Part shown: positions 1 through 7,622 of the stretch, one piece after another
How positions within the stretch are numbered: position 1 is the first letter of the stretch
How the letters are laid out: each line of letters starts with the position of its first letter
From: Hellea sp964576765
GTDB lineage: Bacteria > Pseudomonadota > Alphaproteobacteria > Caulobacterales > Maricaulaceae
Length of the DNA: 14,291 bases
Assembly (NCBI GenBank): GCA_964576765.1
Contig: CAZNWH010000059.1
Span: 1 to 14,291 of the forward strand
Direction: 5' to 3'
Translations under genes and position numbers: made by a program
The notes under the pieces: generated by a model
What the model saw: only the letters and a program-made list of their open reading frames with translations
Told to the model about the DNA's origin: nothing
Database searches by the model: none

Positions 1-1484
1 TAAAACCCTCCCGGTAGCATGGGGCCTAAAAACTCGGCGATGGGCCCAGCGAAGAAAAAGAGTAGCAGAGCGCCAAAGGCCGTCAAAACGGGTGGGATAA
101 TCACCCATCTATGTTTCTTACGTTCTTCGCCGACATGATGATCTTTATCCAGATCAGCCGGTGGTTTCATAAAGGCGCGAATAGAAATAGGTAACAAATA
201 GATAATATTGAGGATGGAGGATACGATCAAAGCCGCCATCAATATACCCTTCCCGCTATCGAGCGCGCCGACCATCAAGAAAAATTTCGGCCAAGAGCCG
301 CCCATGGGCGGAATGCCTATAATGGATAAAGATCCGACCAAAAACGCGCCAAAGACCCACGGCATGGTGCGGCCCAATCCGTCGAGTTTGGAAATATCCG
401 TGCGGTGGGCCACTGTATAAATCGCACCTGCGCACATAAAGAGTGTGATCTTACCCCAAGCATGCATCACGATTTGAAGTCCGCCACCAATGAGCGCCAT
501 AGGCGTAGCGAGCATCGCGCCGAGTGTAATATAGGAGAGCTGCGACACTGTTGAATAGGCTAGCCGCGCTTTGAGGTTATCTTGGCGCAGGGCAATAATG
601 GAGGCGACAACAATCGAGATCGCAGCGACCCATGATAAAATTGTACTCATCGAGGTCTCGGCCATAATGGAGGGACCAAAGATAAAGACGACAATTTTCA
701 AAATCGAGAACACCCCGGCTTTAACAACGGCTACTGCATGAAGCAGCGCGGAGACAGGCGTGGGCGCAACCATCGCATTAGGAAGCCATGGATGGACCGG
801 CATCAAAGCCGCCTTGCCAATCCCAAAGGCAAATAAGAATAAAAGGATTGAGGTCGCCAGAGTTGATGTTCCTTCAGGAAAAACACCGCCAACAGCAAAA
901 TCTGTCGTCCCTGCAATCACTTGCGTGCCTATAATGGCAGGGAGGAACAACGCCAATGACGTGCCCATTAATATTAGCGCGTAAATCGTCCCCCCGCGCT
1001 TGGCTTTGGCGTCACCCTTATGAGTGACCAAGGGAAATGTTGAAATCGTCAGAGCTTCGTAGAAGATAAAGAGCGTGATTAAATTAGCAGAGGCAGCTAT
1101 GCCCATCGCGCCAAAAATCGCTACGGCGACAAAAGCGTAAAAGCGTGTTTGATTTTTTTCCTTATTGCCGCGCATATAGCCAATGGCAAAGAGCGAGTTA
1201 ACAATCCAGAGCGAACTTGCAATCGCCGCAAAAATCGCGCCCAGCGGTTCCAGTTTCAGCTTAACTTCAAAATTACCGGCAAATGTTCCGAGGTGCAGCT
1301 CTGGCCGAGCACCGCCCGAGACCATGGCAATCAATCCAATGACATTAGCGAGTAACGCAATACCAGCAACAAGAGTAATGCCCTCACGTATATTCGGGTT
1401 CTTACTGGCTAAGGGGATTAAAGCCGCTGCAACTAACGGAATAATAAGAAGTAAAAAGAGAGCAAGTTCTGCGGTATAGGACAT
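1..1484 (-). CDS. Second large antiporter-like subunit of the Mrp complex (MrpA-N/MrpD/NuoM family), reaching the window edge
   Basis: Inner-membrane proton-conducting subunit of the proton_antipo_M family; 494 codons are visible. ATG at 1484 is preceded by AGGAG six bases upstream, lying inside the end of mrpD; one base separates this start from the mrpD stop. Family marks: Glu143 in FYEALT, Lys224 in GIGKAAL, then HPWLPNAMVAPTPVSALLH with His249 and Lys255 in VVKAG. These are the residues that carry protons in NuoL/M/N and MrpA/D. The segment around residues 231-260 resembles MrpA-N and NuoM more than the mrpD next door, so this protein may supply the MrpA N-terminal module missing from the rest of the operon (inference). 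The codon at the edge begins TA, so the protein either stops here at 494 residues, close to family length, or continues with Tyr. Family assignment is sure, subunit name is not. Confidence 0.9.
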   Translation of the reverse strand, partial: MSYTAELALFLLLIIPLVAAALIPLASKNPNIREGITLVAGIALLANVIGLIAMVSGGARPELHLGTFAGNFEVKLKLEPLGAIFAAIASSLWIVNSLFAIGYMRGNKEKNQTRFYAFVAVAIFGAMGIAASANLITLFIFYEALTISTFPLVTHKGDAKAKRGGTIYALILMGTSLALFLPAIIGTQVIAGTTDFAVGGVFPEGTSTLATSILLFLFAFGIGKAALMPVHPWLPNAMVAPTPVSALLHAVAVVKAGVFSILKIVVFIFGPSIMAETSMSTILSWVAAISIVVASIIALRQDNLKARLAYSTVSQLSYITLGAMLATPMALIGGGLQIVMHAWGKITLFMCAGAIYTVAHRTDISKLDGLGRTMPWVFGAFLVGSLSIIGIPPMGGSWPKFFLMVGALDSGKGILMAALIVSSILNIIYLLPISIRAFMKPPADLDKDHHVGEERKKHRWVIIPPVLTAFGALLLFFFAGPIAEFLGPMLPGGF

Positions 1485-1485
1485 G

Positions 1486-3024
1486 TTAAGCTCCTAACCC
1501 AAGAAGGAGGCGCGCTGCGCCTTCTGCTGCGCCAACGAAATTATCGCCAAGACCCAAAATATTAGACCCAATCGCAATGGACATGAAGGCCAATATCCAC
1601 ATTGGCACTAACATCATTAGCGGGGCTTCATTGCGTTTGACCGTCTCGCCGTTCACCTTAGCTATCTCGCCGAAATAAGCGGATAATAAAATACGGCCCA
1701 TATAGATAATCGCCAACACAGAGCTCACCACAATAACTGCCACCGCCCACCACCAGCCTTTATCAGCCGCCGCTGTTGCAAGATTGACCTTAGAGACAAA
1801 GCCCGCCGTGAAAGGCACGCCAATTAAAGAGAGCGCGGAGACTGTAAAAGCGCCCATCGTCCACGGCATTGTTTTAGACAAACCTTGGAAGTCATCAACA
1901 CGGGTAATTCCAAAGCGATACCAAAATGCGCCCACTGCAATGAATAATCCGCCTTTGATCACCGCGTGATTTAAAAGATGTAAATATCCGGCGGCAAGGC
2001 CTGCTGCCGTTGTCAAACCAATACCTAAAAGCATATAGCCAACCTGCGCGACGGATGAAAAGGCAAGGGTTCGGCGCACATCGGTTTGGAAAATGGCCTG
2101 AAGCGAAGCAAACAGCATGCCGACAACGCCGACGCCGATAAGCAAATATTTAAGCACAGCCCCGACATATTCAAAGCTTGGATCGAACACCGTAAAGGAA
2201 AAGCGCAGCAAGAGATAAAGCGCCGCTTTAGTAGCCGTAGAGGCCAAGAATATCGTCATCATGCTAGGCGCGTAAGCATAGGCTCCAGGAAGCCAAGCAT
2301 GAAGCGGGAACATCGCCAGCTTAAGCCCCAATCCAATTACAATAAAACCAAAGGCGACATTGGCCACACGAGAACCACCATCAAGGTCGGCCAGAATACG
2401 GGCCATATCAGCCATATTTAGCGTCCCCGTCTCCATATAAAGAAAGCCCAAACCAATAACAAAAAACGTCGCGCCAATAGAGCCCAGAATAAGATAATTA
2501 TAGCTTGCTGTTAAAGCTCGGCGATCACGCGCTGCGCCCATAGCAACCAACGCATAAGTCGAAATCGAACTGACTTCTAGGAAGACAAAAACATTAAACG
2601 CATCGCCGGTGACAACCATACCCATGAGGCCCGCAAAACAAATCAGGAAAGCCGCATAAAAAGGCGCACGTTTCTTGGGTTCAACTTCGGCCTCAGTGGC
2701 AGGCATGCCGTAAACCATGGTCACAACCGCCATTGCGGCAATCAATAGCAGGACAGGCGCGCTGAGCCCGTCAACAACAAGAGAAATGCCATGAGGCGGA
2801 TCCCATCCACCCATCGTATATACACTCGCGCCATCGGACATCATTTGAAGAACCAAGCCAAAGCTCGTCACGACGACAATTAAGGTCACGATAAAGGCTG
2901 TCCACCACGCCAAAGTCCGGCTAGGTAAAATCGCCGTAATCGCTCCCATTAAGAGCGGAAGCACGATCACGAAAGCGACCCCGTGCTCTAATAACCACGC
3001 TGGAAAGAGAGACAGTAAATCCAT
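1486..3024 (-). CDS. mrpD: Mrp cation/proton antiporter subunit D
   Basis: Large inner-membrane subunit of the Mrp antiporter, 512 residues, normal for MrpD. It is hydrophobic throughout, with about 14 likely membrane spans. Conserved charged residues are visible: Glu150 in VFLEVSS, Lys235 in GLGLKLAMFPLHAWLPGAY, Lys266 in STATKAALYLL, and the LLNHAVIKGGLF segment typical of MrpD. By family knowledge these residues form the proton path, and the complex exchanges sodium or other monovalent cations for protons. The ATG overlaps the stop of mrpC by one base (TGATG), so translation is probably coupled. No truncation or frameshift is seen. Confidence 0.95.
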   Translation of the reverse strand: MDLLSLFPAWLLEHGVAFVIVLPLLMGAITAILPSRTLAWWTAFIVTLIVVVTSFGLVLQMMSDGASVYTMGGWDPPHGISLVVDGLSAPVLLLIAAMAVVTMVYGMPATEAEVEPKKRAPFYAAFLICFAGLMGMVVTGDAFNVFVFLEVSSISTYALVAMGAARDRRALTASYNYLILGSIGATFFVIGLGFLYMETGTLNMADMARILADLDGGSRVANVAFGFIVIGLGLKLAMFPLHAWLPGAYAYAPSMMTIFLASTATKAALYLLLRFSFTVFDPSFEYVGAVLKYLLIGVGVVGMLFASLQAIFQTDVRRTLAFSSVAQVGYMLLGIGLTTAAGLAAGYLHLLNHAVIKGGLFIAVGAFWYRFGITRVDDFQGLSKTMPWTMGAFTVSALSLIGVPFTAGFVSKVNLATAAADKGWWWAVAVIVVSSVLAIIYMGRILLSAYFGEIAKVNGETVKRNEAPLMMLVPMWILAFMSIAIGSNILGLGDNFVGAAEGAARLLLGLGA

Positions 3025-3488
3025 CAGTCCGCCGTCCCTTCAAGATTATAGTGATAATCCAGAGTTTCGATGTCGTCTTCTTCTATGGTTCCGTAAACTT
3101 CGCGGATACGCACAACAAGGGACAATCCAATAGCGAGAGTCGCCACGCCCACCACAATCGCAGTGAGGATGAGCACATGCGGGAGCGGGTTGGAATATAG
3201 CACGTGCGATGTTGAAGCCGCATGACCTGCTGCATCTTTCGCGCCAGCTGCCGCCACGAGAACAGGTTCAAGGCTGGCATGGTCCTCACCATGGCTGTCA
3301 ACAATAATAGGTGGCTGTCCGCCTAAAACCTTGCCAATCGTAATATAGAGCAGAAAGACCGAGGTCTGAAATAAAGACAAGCCAACCAGCTTTTTAATAA
3401 AATTACGGCTGGCAAAGACAACGTATAGGCCTGTCATCATTAGAATAATAACAACGGCGTAATTATATTGTTCTAAAATGACAGACAC
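3024..3488 (-). CDS. mrpC: Mrp cation/proton antiporter subunit C (NuoK-like), with an extra loop
   Basis: Small inner-membrane subunit related to NuoK. Three membrane spans are expected at roughly residues 8-25, 34-53 and 103-128. The motifs GLYVVFASRNFIKKLVGL and PLPHVLILTAIVVGVA fit MrpC/MnhC. I take the GTG at 3488 (TAGTG overlap with the mrpB stop), because GAGGA lies six bases upstream. A TTG at 3494 is in frame but directly abuts that ribosome site, so it is unlikely. The protein is 154 residues, longer than the usual 110-130. The excess is an Ala/His/Asp-rich segment at about residues 66-97, between spans 2 and 3, plus an acidic C-terminal tail at about 135-154. A longer loop is known in some MrpC relatives; this one looks unstructured. 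Confidence 0.92.
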   Translation of the reverse strand: MSVILEQYNYAVVIILMMTGLYVVFASRNFIKKLVGLSLFQTSVFLLYITIGKVLGGQPPIIVDSHGEDHASLEPVLVAAAGAKDAAGHAASTSHVLYSNPLPHVLILTAIVVGVATLAIGLSLVVRIREVYGTIEEDDIETLDYHYNLEGTAD

Positions 3489-3931
3489 TACCAATCCTCA
3501 TTTTCTGAATCAGGTTGGCGAGACCCAAAGGCATAAAATATCGCCACCATTACCGTCGCAACCGTGACTAAAACGCCAAGCTCAATCGCTAAAATACCGT
3601 AATGTTGACCATGGGCTGCATCATGGGCGAGAACACTATAATTGAGAAATTCACCCCCCAATATCCACGCCAAAACACCTGTTCCCCCGTAAAGCAAAAC
3701 ACCAATCGTCATGCCAATACGAATCCAAGAGGGTGGGAAAGCTTTTTTCGCGGCATCCAGACCAAAAATCAGAGCATATAAAATAACAGATGCTGCTAGG
3801 ATGACCCCCGCTTGGAAGCCACCTCCGGGTCCGAAATCTCCATGAAACTGTACATAAAAGGCAAAGAGAGCGATAAAGGGGATGAGAAATTTTGACACCA
3901 ACCGCAAAATGACGTGAGGATCTTGCATCAT
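3488..3931 (-). CDS. mrpB: Mrp cation/proton antiporter subunit B (MnhB domain)
   Basis: Inner-membrane MnhB-domain subunit, 147 residues. The FHGDFGPGGGFQAGVILA segment at about residues 29-46 is the family signature; about four membrane spans follow. The ATG overlaps the preceding gene by four bases (ATGA), with AGGAG a few bases upstream. A second ATG follows at once (MMQDP), so the true start could be one codon later. In bacilli MrpB is a core part of the Mrp complex and contacts the C-terminal region of MrpA; here its gene directly follows the gene for that MrpA region. Nothing looks damaged. Confidence 0.94.
   Translation of the reverse strand: MMQDPHVILRLVSKFLIPFIALFAFYVQFHGDFGPGGGFQAGVILAASVILYALIFGLDAAKKAFPPSWIRIGMTIGVLLYGGTGVLAWILGGEFLNYSVLAHDAAHGQHYGILAIELGVLVTVATVMVAIFYAFGSRQPDSENEDW
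3495..3499 (-). promoter_or_regulatory. Ribosome binding site deciding the mrpC start
   Basis: GAGGA on the minus strand, inside the last codons of mrpB. It lies six bases before GTG (3488) and zero bases before TTG (3494), which favours the GTG start. Confidence 0.6.
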
Positions 3932-4869
3932 ACATCTCCTGCTTTGGGTTTATTTTTAGACCCCTTAGGGCGGCCCCGTTTTTTTGGCGCAGGGCTGCTG
4001 GACGTAGCTTTTTTAGGTTTGGTTTTTTTCGGTGTCGTCTTCTTGGTTGTCGGTTTTTTACGCGATGCCACCGGGCTAGTTTTAGCTTTAGGTGTTGCCG
4101 TCTTCTCTTTCGGCTTTGGCCGGACAGCTTTAGACTTCGTCTTTGCAGGAACGGCTTTGGGTTTGGGTTGGGGTACTGGTTTAAGTTTTTTCAGCGCTGC
4201 CTCAGCTGCCTCGATATCTTCTTGCTCTTCATGGGTTACATTTGCAGCAGGCGCTGCTGGCGCAGAGAGGCGCTGACCATTTGGAGACGCTCGCCAATGA
4301 CCCGCATTTCCGTTAAGTCCTAACAGCAATAAAACGCCAAGACCTGCTGCAAAAATCACAACCGTCTCGCCAAATGTATCATAGCCGCGATAGCTACCCA
4401 AAACCGCCGTCACAACATTGGGAATATGAATTTCCTCTGCCGTTCTGGCAATATAATCCATACCGACATAGCTATTGGCGGGGGAATGCGCGTCGCCATA
4501 GGCTGGCATATCGCCGATGGCGAAAAACATCGCCAATCCCGCAAAGACAACCACCACTAAAGGGGCTATTTGTTTGGAAACAGGGACAGGGTTAGATTTT
4601 CTATCCGCCAGCAACATGGCAGCCAGCATCAAGACCGTGGATACGCCCGCCCCCACCGCCGCTTCCGTAAAAGCTACATCAACAGCATCGAGCGAAACAA
4701 ACCACGCTGCGCAAACTAAACTATAAACACCTTGCAGCATCACTATCCCAAAGAGAGAGCGCATGCGCACAATCGCAAAAGCCACGACGACCAAGAGCGT
4801 CATCAGCCCAAGATCCAAAATCATAGTCGGAAGCACTTTACTCGCCATAAGTGTTGAGGCAAAAATCAT
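3928..4869 (-). CDS. MrpA C-terminal-type subunit (MbhD + MbhE domains) with a Lys/Pro-rich AT-hook-like tail
   Basis: 313 residues. The MbhD-type (DUF4040) domain spans about residues 15-90, with the signature DAVDVAFTEAAVGAG at 61-75. An MbhE-type segment follows at about 100-187, with NVVTAVLGSYRGYDTFGET at 151-169 and a last membrane span at 170-186. Together these match the C-terminal part of MrpA, here a separate gene. From about residue 210 the protein is no longer membrane-like: a short acidic helix (EEQEDIEAAEAAL) leads into about 85 residues dominated by Lys, Pro, Ala and Thr. The end is KKRGRPKGSKNKPK (296-309), which reads like an AT-hook (core RGRP at 298-301). The tail is in frame, and the TGA overlaps the mrpB start (ATGA), which argues against a frameshift artefact. 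I know of no such tail in this family; its role is unknown. Confidence 0.92.
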   Translation of the reverse strand: MIFASTLMASKVLPTMILDLGLMTLLVVVAFAIVRMRSLFGIVMLQGVYSLVCAAWFVSLDAVDVAFTEAAVGAGVSTVLMLAAMLLADRKSNPVPVSKQIAPLVVVVFAGLAMFFAIGDMPAYGDAHSPANSYVGMDYIARTAEEIHIPNVVTAVLGSYRGYDTFGETVVIFAAGLGVLLLLGLNGNAGHWRASPNGQRLSAPAAPAANVTHEEQEDIEAAEAALKKLKPVPQPKPKAVPAKTKSKAVRPKPKEKTATPKAKTSPVASRKKPTTKKTTPKKTKPKKATSSSPAPKKRGRPKGSKNKPKAGDV

Positions 4870-5279
4870 GAAGCCCCCCCATCATTATCGCCGCCAATAT
4901 TTGGCGCGCGGTATTTTCCAAGTTGAGGTTTAAGCCCCATTTTATACGCAGCATGAGCCACTGCATGAGTGGCTGTCGGACTGGTCATAAGCAAGAAGAA
5001 AGCGACCAACAGTAATTTTAAGCTCATTTGCGTAAAGCCTGACTGGATAATCAACCCTAATAATATTAGTTCCGCTCCTAATGTATCTGTCATACCCGCT
5101 GCATGAAGACGCGTGTAAAAATCAGGCAGTCGCAGCACACCCAATGTTCCTGCCAGCACGAAAAACAACCCCACACTGATAGAAATCACTGAGGCTATGC
5201 CCCGGATCAACCAAAGCCAATCCACATGAAGCGTAACCGTAGATACATCGCTGGCAGAGGCTAAAATCAAGGCAATCAT
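4866..5279 (-). CDS. mrpG: Mrp cation/proton antiporter subunit G
   Basis: 137-residue inner-membrane subunit with the MnhG/PhaG signature GTLGVLRLPDFYTRLHAAG, then MTDTLGAELILLGL. Three membrane spans are expected. The length is slightly above the usual 100-130. The ATG overlaps the mrpF stop by four bases (ATGA), and the gene's own stop overlaps the next start by four bases. The position after E and F matches both Mrp and Mbh operons. In the family this small subunit is needed for assembly of the complex; no catalytic residue is claimed. Confidence 0.94.
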   Translation of the reverse strand: MIALILASASDVSTVTLHVDWLWLIRGIASVISISVGLFFVLAGTLGVLRLPDFYTRLHAAGMTDTLGAELILLGLIIQSGFTQMSLKLLLVAFFLLMTSPTATHAVAHAAYKMGLKPQLGKYRAPNIGGDNDGGAS

Positions 5280-5605
5280 TTGCGCCTGCTTCGTCTTTTG
5301 GCTTGACGCGTTTGATCATCAATAAGAGGCGCGCCCAACGCGCGGTAATTGAAAAATTTCAACACCGCAATCGTCGCAATAAAATTCATGAGCGCGTAAA
5401 GTAGCGCAATATCGACCCCATCAGGACGGTCAATCACAAAACAGAACACACAGAGAAACAAAACCGTTTTCGTCCCAAAAGAATTGACAGCTAAAAGACG
5501 GTCATAAAGTGTTGGCCCGCCCAGCAATCGGCCTAGCATCATCGCCATGCTCACAATTAAAAAGAAAGCCGCCCCAAGATTAAAATAAGGAAGAAAATGA
5601 GACAT
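5276..5605 (-). CDS. mrpF: Mrp cation/proton antiporter subunit F
   Basis: 109-residue inner-membrane subunit of the MrpF/PhaF family. The segment GGPTLYDRLLAVNSFGTKTV at about residues 29-48 is the family signature (usually P-x-x-x-DRxxAxxxxxxK). Three membrane spans are expected. The start forms TAATG with the mrpE stop (one base shared). The C-terminus is short and basic (QAKRRSRRK). By family knowledge it forms the E-F-G part of the complex; cholate efflux has been reported for a MrpF elsewhere but cannot be read from sequence. Confidence 0.93.
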   Translation of the reverse strand: MSHFLPYFNLGAAFFLIVSMAMMLGRLLGGPTLYDRLLAVNSFGTKTVLFLCVFCFVIDRPDGVDIALLYALMNFIATIAVLKFFNYRALGAPLIDDQTRQAKRRSRRK

Positions 5606-6093
5606 TAGTTATCTTTAACCGCCTCTCCGACGGCCCAAGCTGACCGATGCCCCATAGCCTTGAAATCTTCGGGTTTACTCATATCGCTTAAAAGCGCGTG
5701 AACAAGAATGTGGTCTTCATCCATATTTATACTGACCGTTCCCGGTGTCAGTGTGATAGAATTGGCGAACATCGTTTGCGCAATATCGACATCATTTGCA
5801 TAGGGTATTTTTGTCATGGTCGGCGAAACTTCAAGCTCCGGACTCAAAACCGCTTTAACAACTGCAACATTAGCCTTTACGATTTCGGTAAATAACCAAA
5901 AAAAGTAAGACAAAGCCGGTATAAGAGAGAGGTAAGGCGCTGTTTCCCGGTCCAAAATCTTCATGCGCGAACACATCCATAAAACGATAGCAATCGAAAT
6001 TGCACCCAGTGTGAGAAGCATAGTGGTATAATAGCCGGATAAAACGACCCATGTCGTTCCCATTACTAATGCTAAAATCATTGCGAAACGCAA
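5605..6093 (-). CDS. mrpE: Mrp cation/proton antiporter subunit E, first gene of the operon
   Basis: Inner-membrane subunit of the MrpE family. N-terminal membrane spans (MILALVMGTTWVVLSG onward) are followed by a cytoplasmic part with TMFANSITLTPGTVSIN and ILVHAL, the conserved end of this family. No ATG lies near the expected start. The frame opens with GTG at 6108, but GGAGGAG at 6100-6106 would then sit inside the gene. TTG at 6093, six bases after that site, fits best (162 residues); GTG would give 167, and the first ATG (6081) is too far from the site. A rare start codon may keep expression of the lead gene modest (inference). About 130 bp separate it from the upstream DUF2336 gene on the same strand, so the operon may have its own promoter; I found no convincing one. 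Confidence 0.92.
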   Translation of the reverse strand: MRFAMILALVMGTTWVVLSGYYTTMLLTLGAISIAIVLWMCSRMKILDRETAPYLSLIPALSYFFWLFTEIVKANVAVVKAVLSPELEVSPTMTKIPYANDVDIAQTMFANSITLTPGTVSINMDEDHILVHALLSDMSKPEDFKAMGHRSAWAVGEAVKDN

Positions 6094-6099
6094 CAAATG

Positions 6100-6106
6100 C
6101 TCCTCC
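6100..6106 (-). promoter_or_regulatory. Ribosome binding site deciding the mrpE start
   Basis: GGAGGAG on the minus strand, a near-perfect match to the 16S anti-Shine-Dalgarno. It is six bases before TTG (6093) and three before TTG (6096), and it overlaps the GTG frame opening at 6108. Confidence 0.55.
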
Positions 6107-6173
6107 ACCAGACGATTCTTGTCTTTTGTGAGAGTTATTTAGACGTCGATAGATTGAAACGAAAGTCTTATCG

Positions 6174-6218
6174 CCCAAAAAGCTTCATTTTTCTTGGGAT
6201 GAAATTCTAAAGAGAATT
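6174..6218 (-). other. Two tandem small hairpins between DUF2336 gene and mrpE
   Basis: On the minus strand AATTCT-CTTT-AGAATT (6218-6203) is followed by CCCAA...TTGGG (6198-6174), extended by AAA/TTT with one bulge. Neither is followed by a U-run, so neither is a standard terminator. They could weakly separate the DUF2336 transcript from the mrp operon or be chance. Confidence 0.25.
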
Positions 6219-6225
6219 AGCGCAT

Positions 6226-7503
6226 TTATTTATTGAGCCCAAAGACAAGCGCAGCTGTGATCGCTGCGGCCCCATGATCTTCTTCCCGTGGTATGACGCC
6301 GTCCTTAATATGGCGAAGAACTTCAGCATTGAGAGACGCTGTCAAAGACCAGTTCCAATACCGAAGAACCGTTTGAGCTTTATCGGTTGAAATAACATCA
6401 TAAGTCTGTTTCACCCGGGCAAGATCGGGATGTATATCACCAGTACTGTCATAAACAGGACGTTTTAACGCTCGCCAGAGCTTTTCTATGTAATGTCGCT
6501 TCATACCAGGAGCCTTGCAAAGGATGGCAATGGCTTCACCCGTTTTATCCGTCAAAATTTGAGCCCCCGTCGCGGGCTTCACACCGGCAATGTAAGAAAT
6601 TTCTTCCGTTAATTTACGCGTAAGACCTTGTTCTTCAGCTGCTTCAATGGCCTGCTCCAGTGTTTCGAATTCACTACGCTCGCGCGCTGCGCGGTTACGT
6701 TGACGGCGTTCAATAAATTGCAAAGCTTTACGAACACCGGGATCTGACCATCCTTCGCCAGCAGCCTTAGGGAATAAGTCTTGGCAGCTATTTTGCAAGA
6801 CATTACGGGTGACAGCAAATCGATGCAAAATTTTCTTGCGAGTCTCTGAACTCGCCCACCAAAACATTGTTAACCCATGTGACGGTCGTAGCTCCACTCT
6901 TTTAGCAAGCAAGTCGACATAAGGTTGATGGCTGCGCGAAACCGTAAGAATACGTTGTAACGCTGTCTCAGAGAAATTCGCACCTTTATTTTTCAAAAGC
7001 GTTTCGACCACCTCTTCTTCTAGAAATTGAACCAAGCTATCCACAACAGCATCAGAAACTTTGCGACGCTTAGCAATAACTTTGCGGTGCTCTCCTGAAA
7101 CTTTTTGAACAATTTGAATTAAATCAGAGTCTGTTAAGCTCTTACTTTCTTCAAGCACATGTTTAGCAACTTGAATGTCATCTTTGGCTAAAATCACCAA
7201 TATCGTTCGAGGCGCTTCATTCAGCATAACCAAGCGCTTAGCGACGCTCTCTCTGAGCTCTAATTCTGCATCGCGAAGCAGTTCAACCAGCACATCACCG
7301 GCCATATGACGCTCTTGAGGCGTCAATTGGCTAGCTGGAATACAGATGACGTCAGATAAGCGTTTTGCCAGTTGTTTACGAACAGAATTATCCGCAGGCG
7401 TTTTTGGCACGATAGCGGCGGAGTTTAAATTTAAAGCCTCCGACTGTGGTTCTGGAACAGCAGCGTTTGGGGCCTTGGGAACGGGCGCTGGATGGGCCTG
7501 CAT
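6226..7503 (-). CDS. DUF2336 domain protein, function unknown
   Basis: 425-residue, probably cytoplasmic protein with no signal peptide or membrane span. A Pro/Ala-rich start (about 1-38) is followed by a mainly helical body that fits DUF2336: the RKQLAKRLSDVI segment, then HEAT-like helical pairs such as AELELRESVAKRLVMLNEAP and repeated VVDSLVQFLEEEVVETLL-type helices, to about residue 330. DUF2336 is common in alphaproteobacteria and has no established role. The ATG at 7503 has GAGGA seven bases upstream. It shares a 189 bp divergent intergenic region with the protease gene. It is on the same strand as the mrp operon but 130 bp away, so a functional link to the antiporter is not shown. Codon use is like its neighbours. 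Confidence 0.85.
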   Translation of the reverse strand: MQAHPAPVPKAPNAAVPEPQSEALNLNSAAIVPKTPADNSVRKQLAKRLSDVICIPASQLTPQERHMAGDVLVELLRDAELELRESVAKRLVMLNEAPRTILVILAKDDIQVAKHVLEESKSLTDSDLIQIVQKVSGEHRKVIAKRRKVSDAVVDSLVQFLEEEVVETLLKNKGANFSETALQRILTVSRSHQPYVDLLAKRVELRPSHGLTMFWWASSETRKKILHRFAVTRNVLQNSCQDLFPKAAGEGWSDPGVRKALQFIERRQRNRAARERSEFETLEQAIEAAEEQGLTRKLTEEISYIAGVKPATGAQILTDKTGEAIAILCKAPGMKRHYIEKLWRALKRPVYDSTGDIHPDLARVKQTYDVISTDKAQTVLRYWNWSLTASLNAEVLRHIKDGVIPREEDHGAAAITAALVFGLNK

Positions 7504-7622
7504 AGGAAAATCCTCGTAAAATCCAGATAATGTTAGTTAAAGACGGTTAACCAAGCGTGACCATTTTCTAAAAATTTCTCCTGTTAAATGAATTAAAAGA
7601 CGTTCAGATTCTGAGGTGATAG

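Noticed and set aside
208..2421. Several plus-strand open frames of 60-110 codons opposite the two large antiporter subunits
   Set aside because: They lie antisense to genes with strong family motifs, lack ribosome sites and show no recognisable protein; they are shadows of the coding strand.
3914..4276. Plus-strand frame of 120 codons rich in Gly, Phe, Leu and Val opposite the basic tail
   Set aside because: It is the antisense reading of the Lys/Pro/Ala-rich tail (AAA/AAG codons become TTT/CTT), starts within mrpB and has no ribosome site.
6174..6218. Terminator between the DUF2336 gene and mrpE
   Set aside because: Two hairpins exist but neither is followed by a U-run on the minus strand, so I list them only as inverted repeats.
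7537..7552. CtrA-like pair TTAA-N6-TTAACC between the divergent genes
   Set aside because: The known CtrA site has a seven-base spacer (TTAA-N7-TTAA); one base less and an AT-rich setting make this weak.
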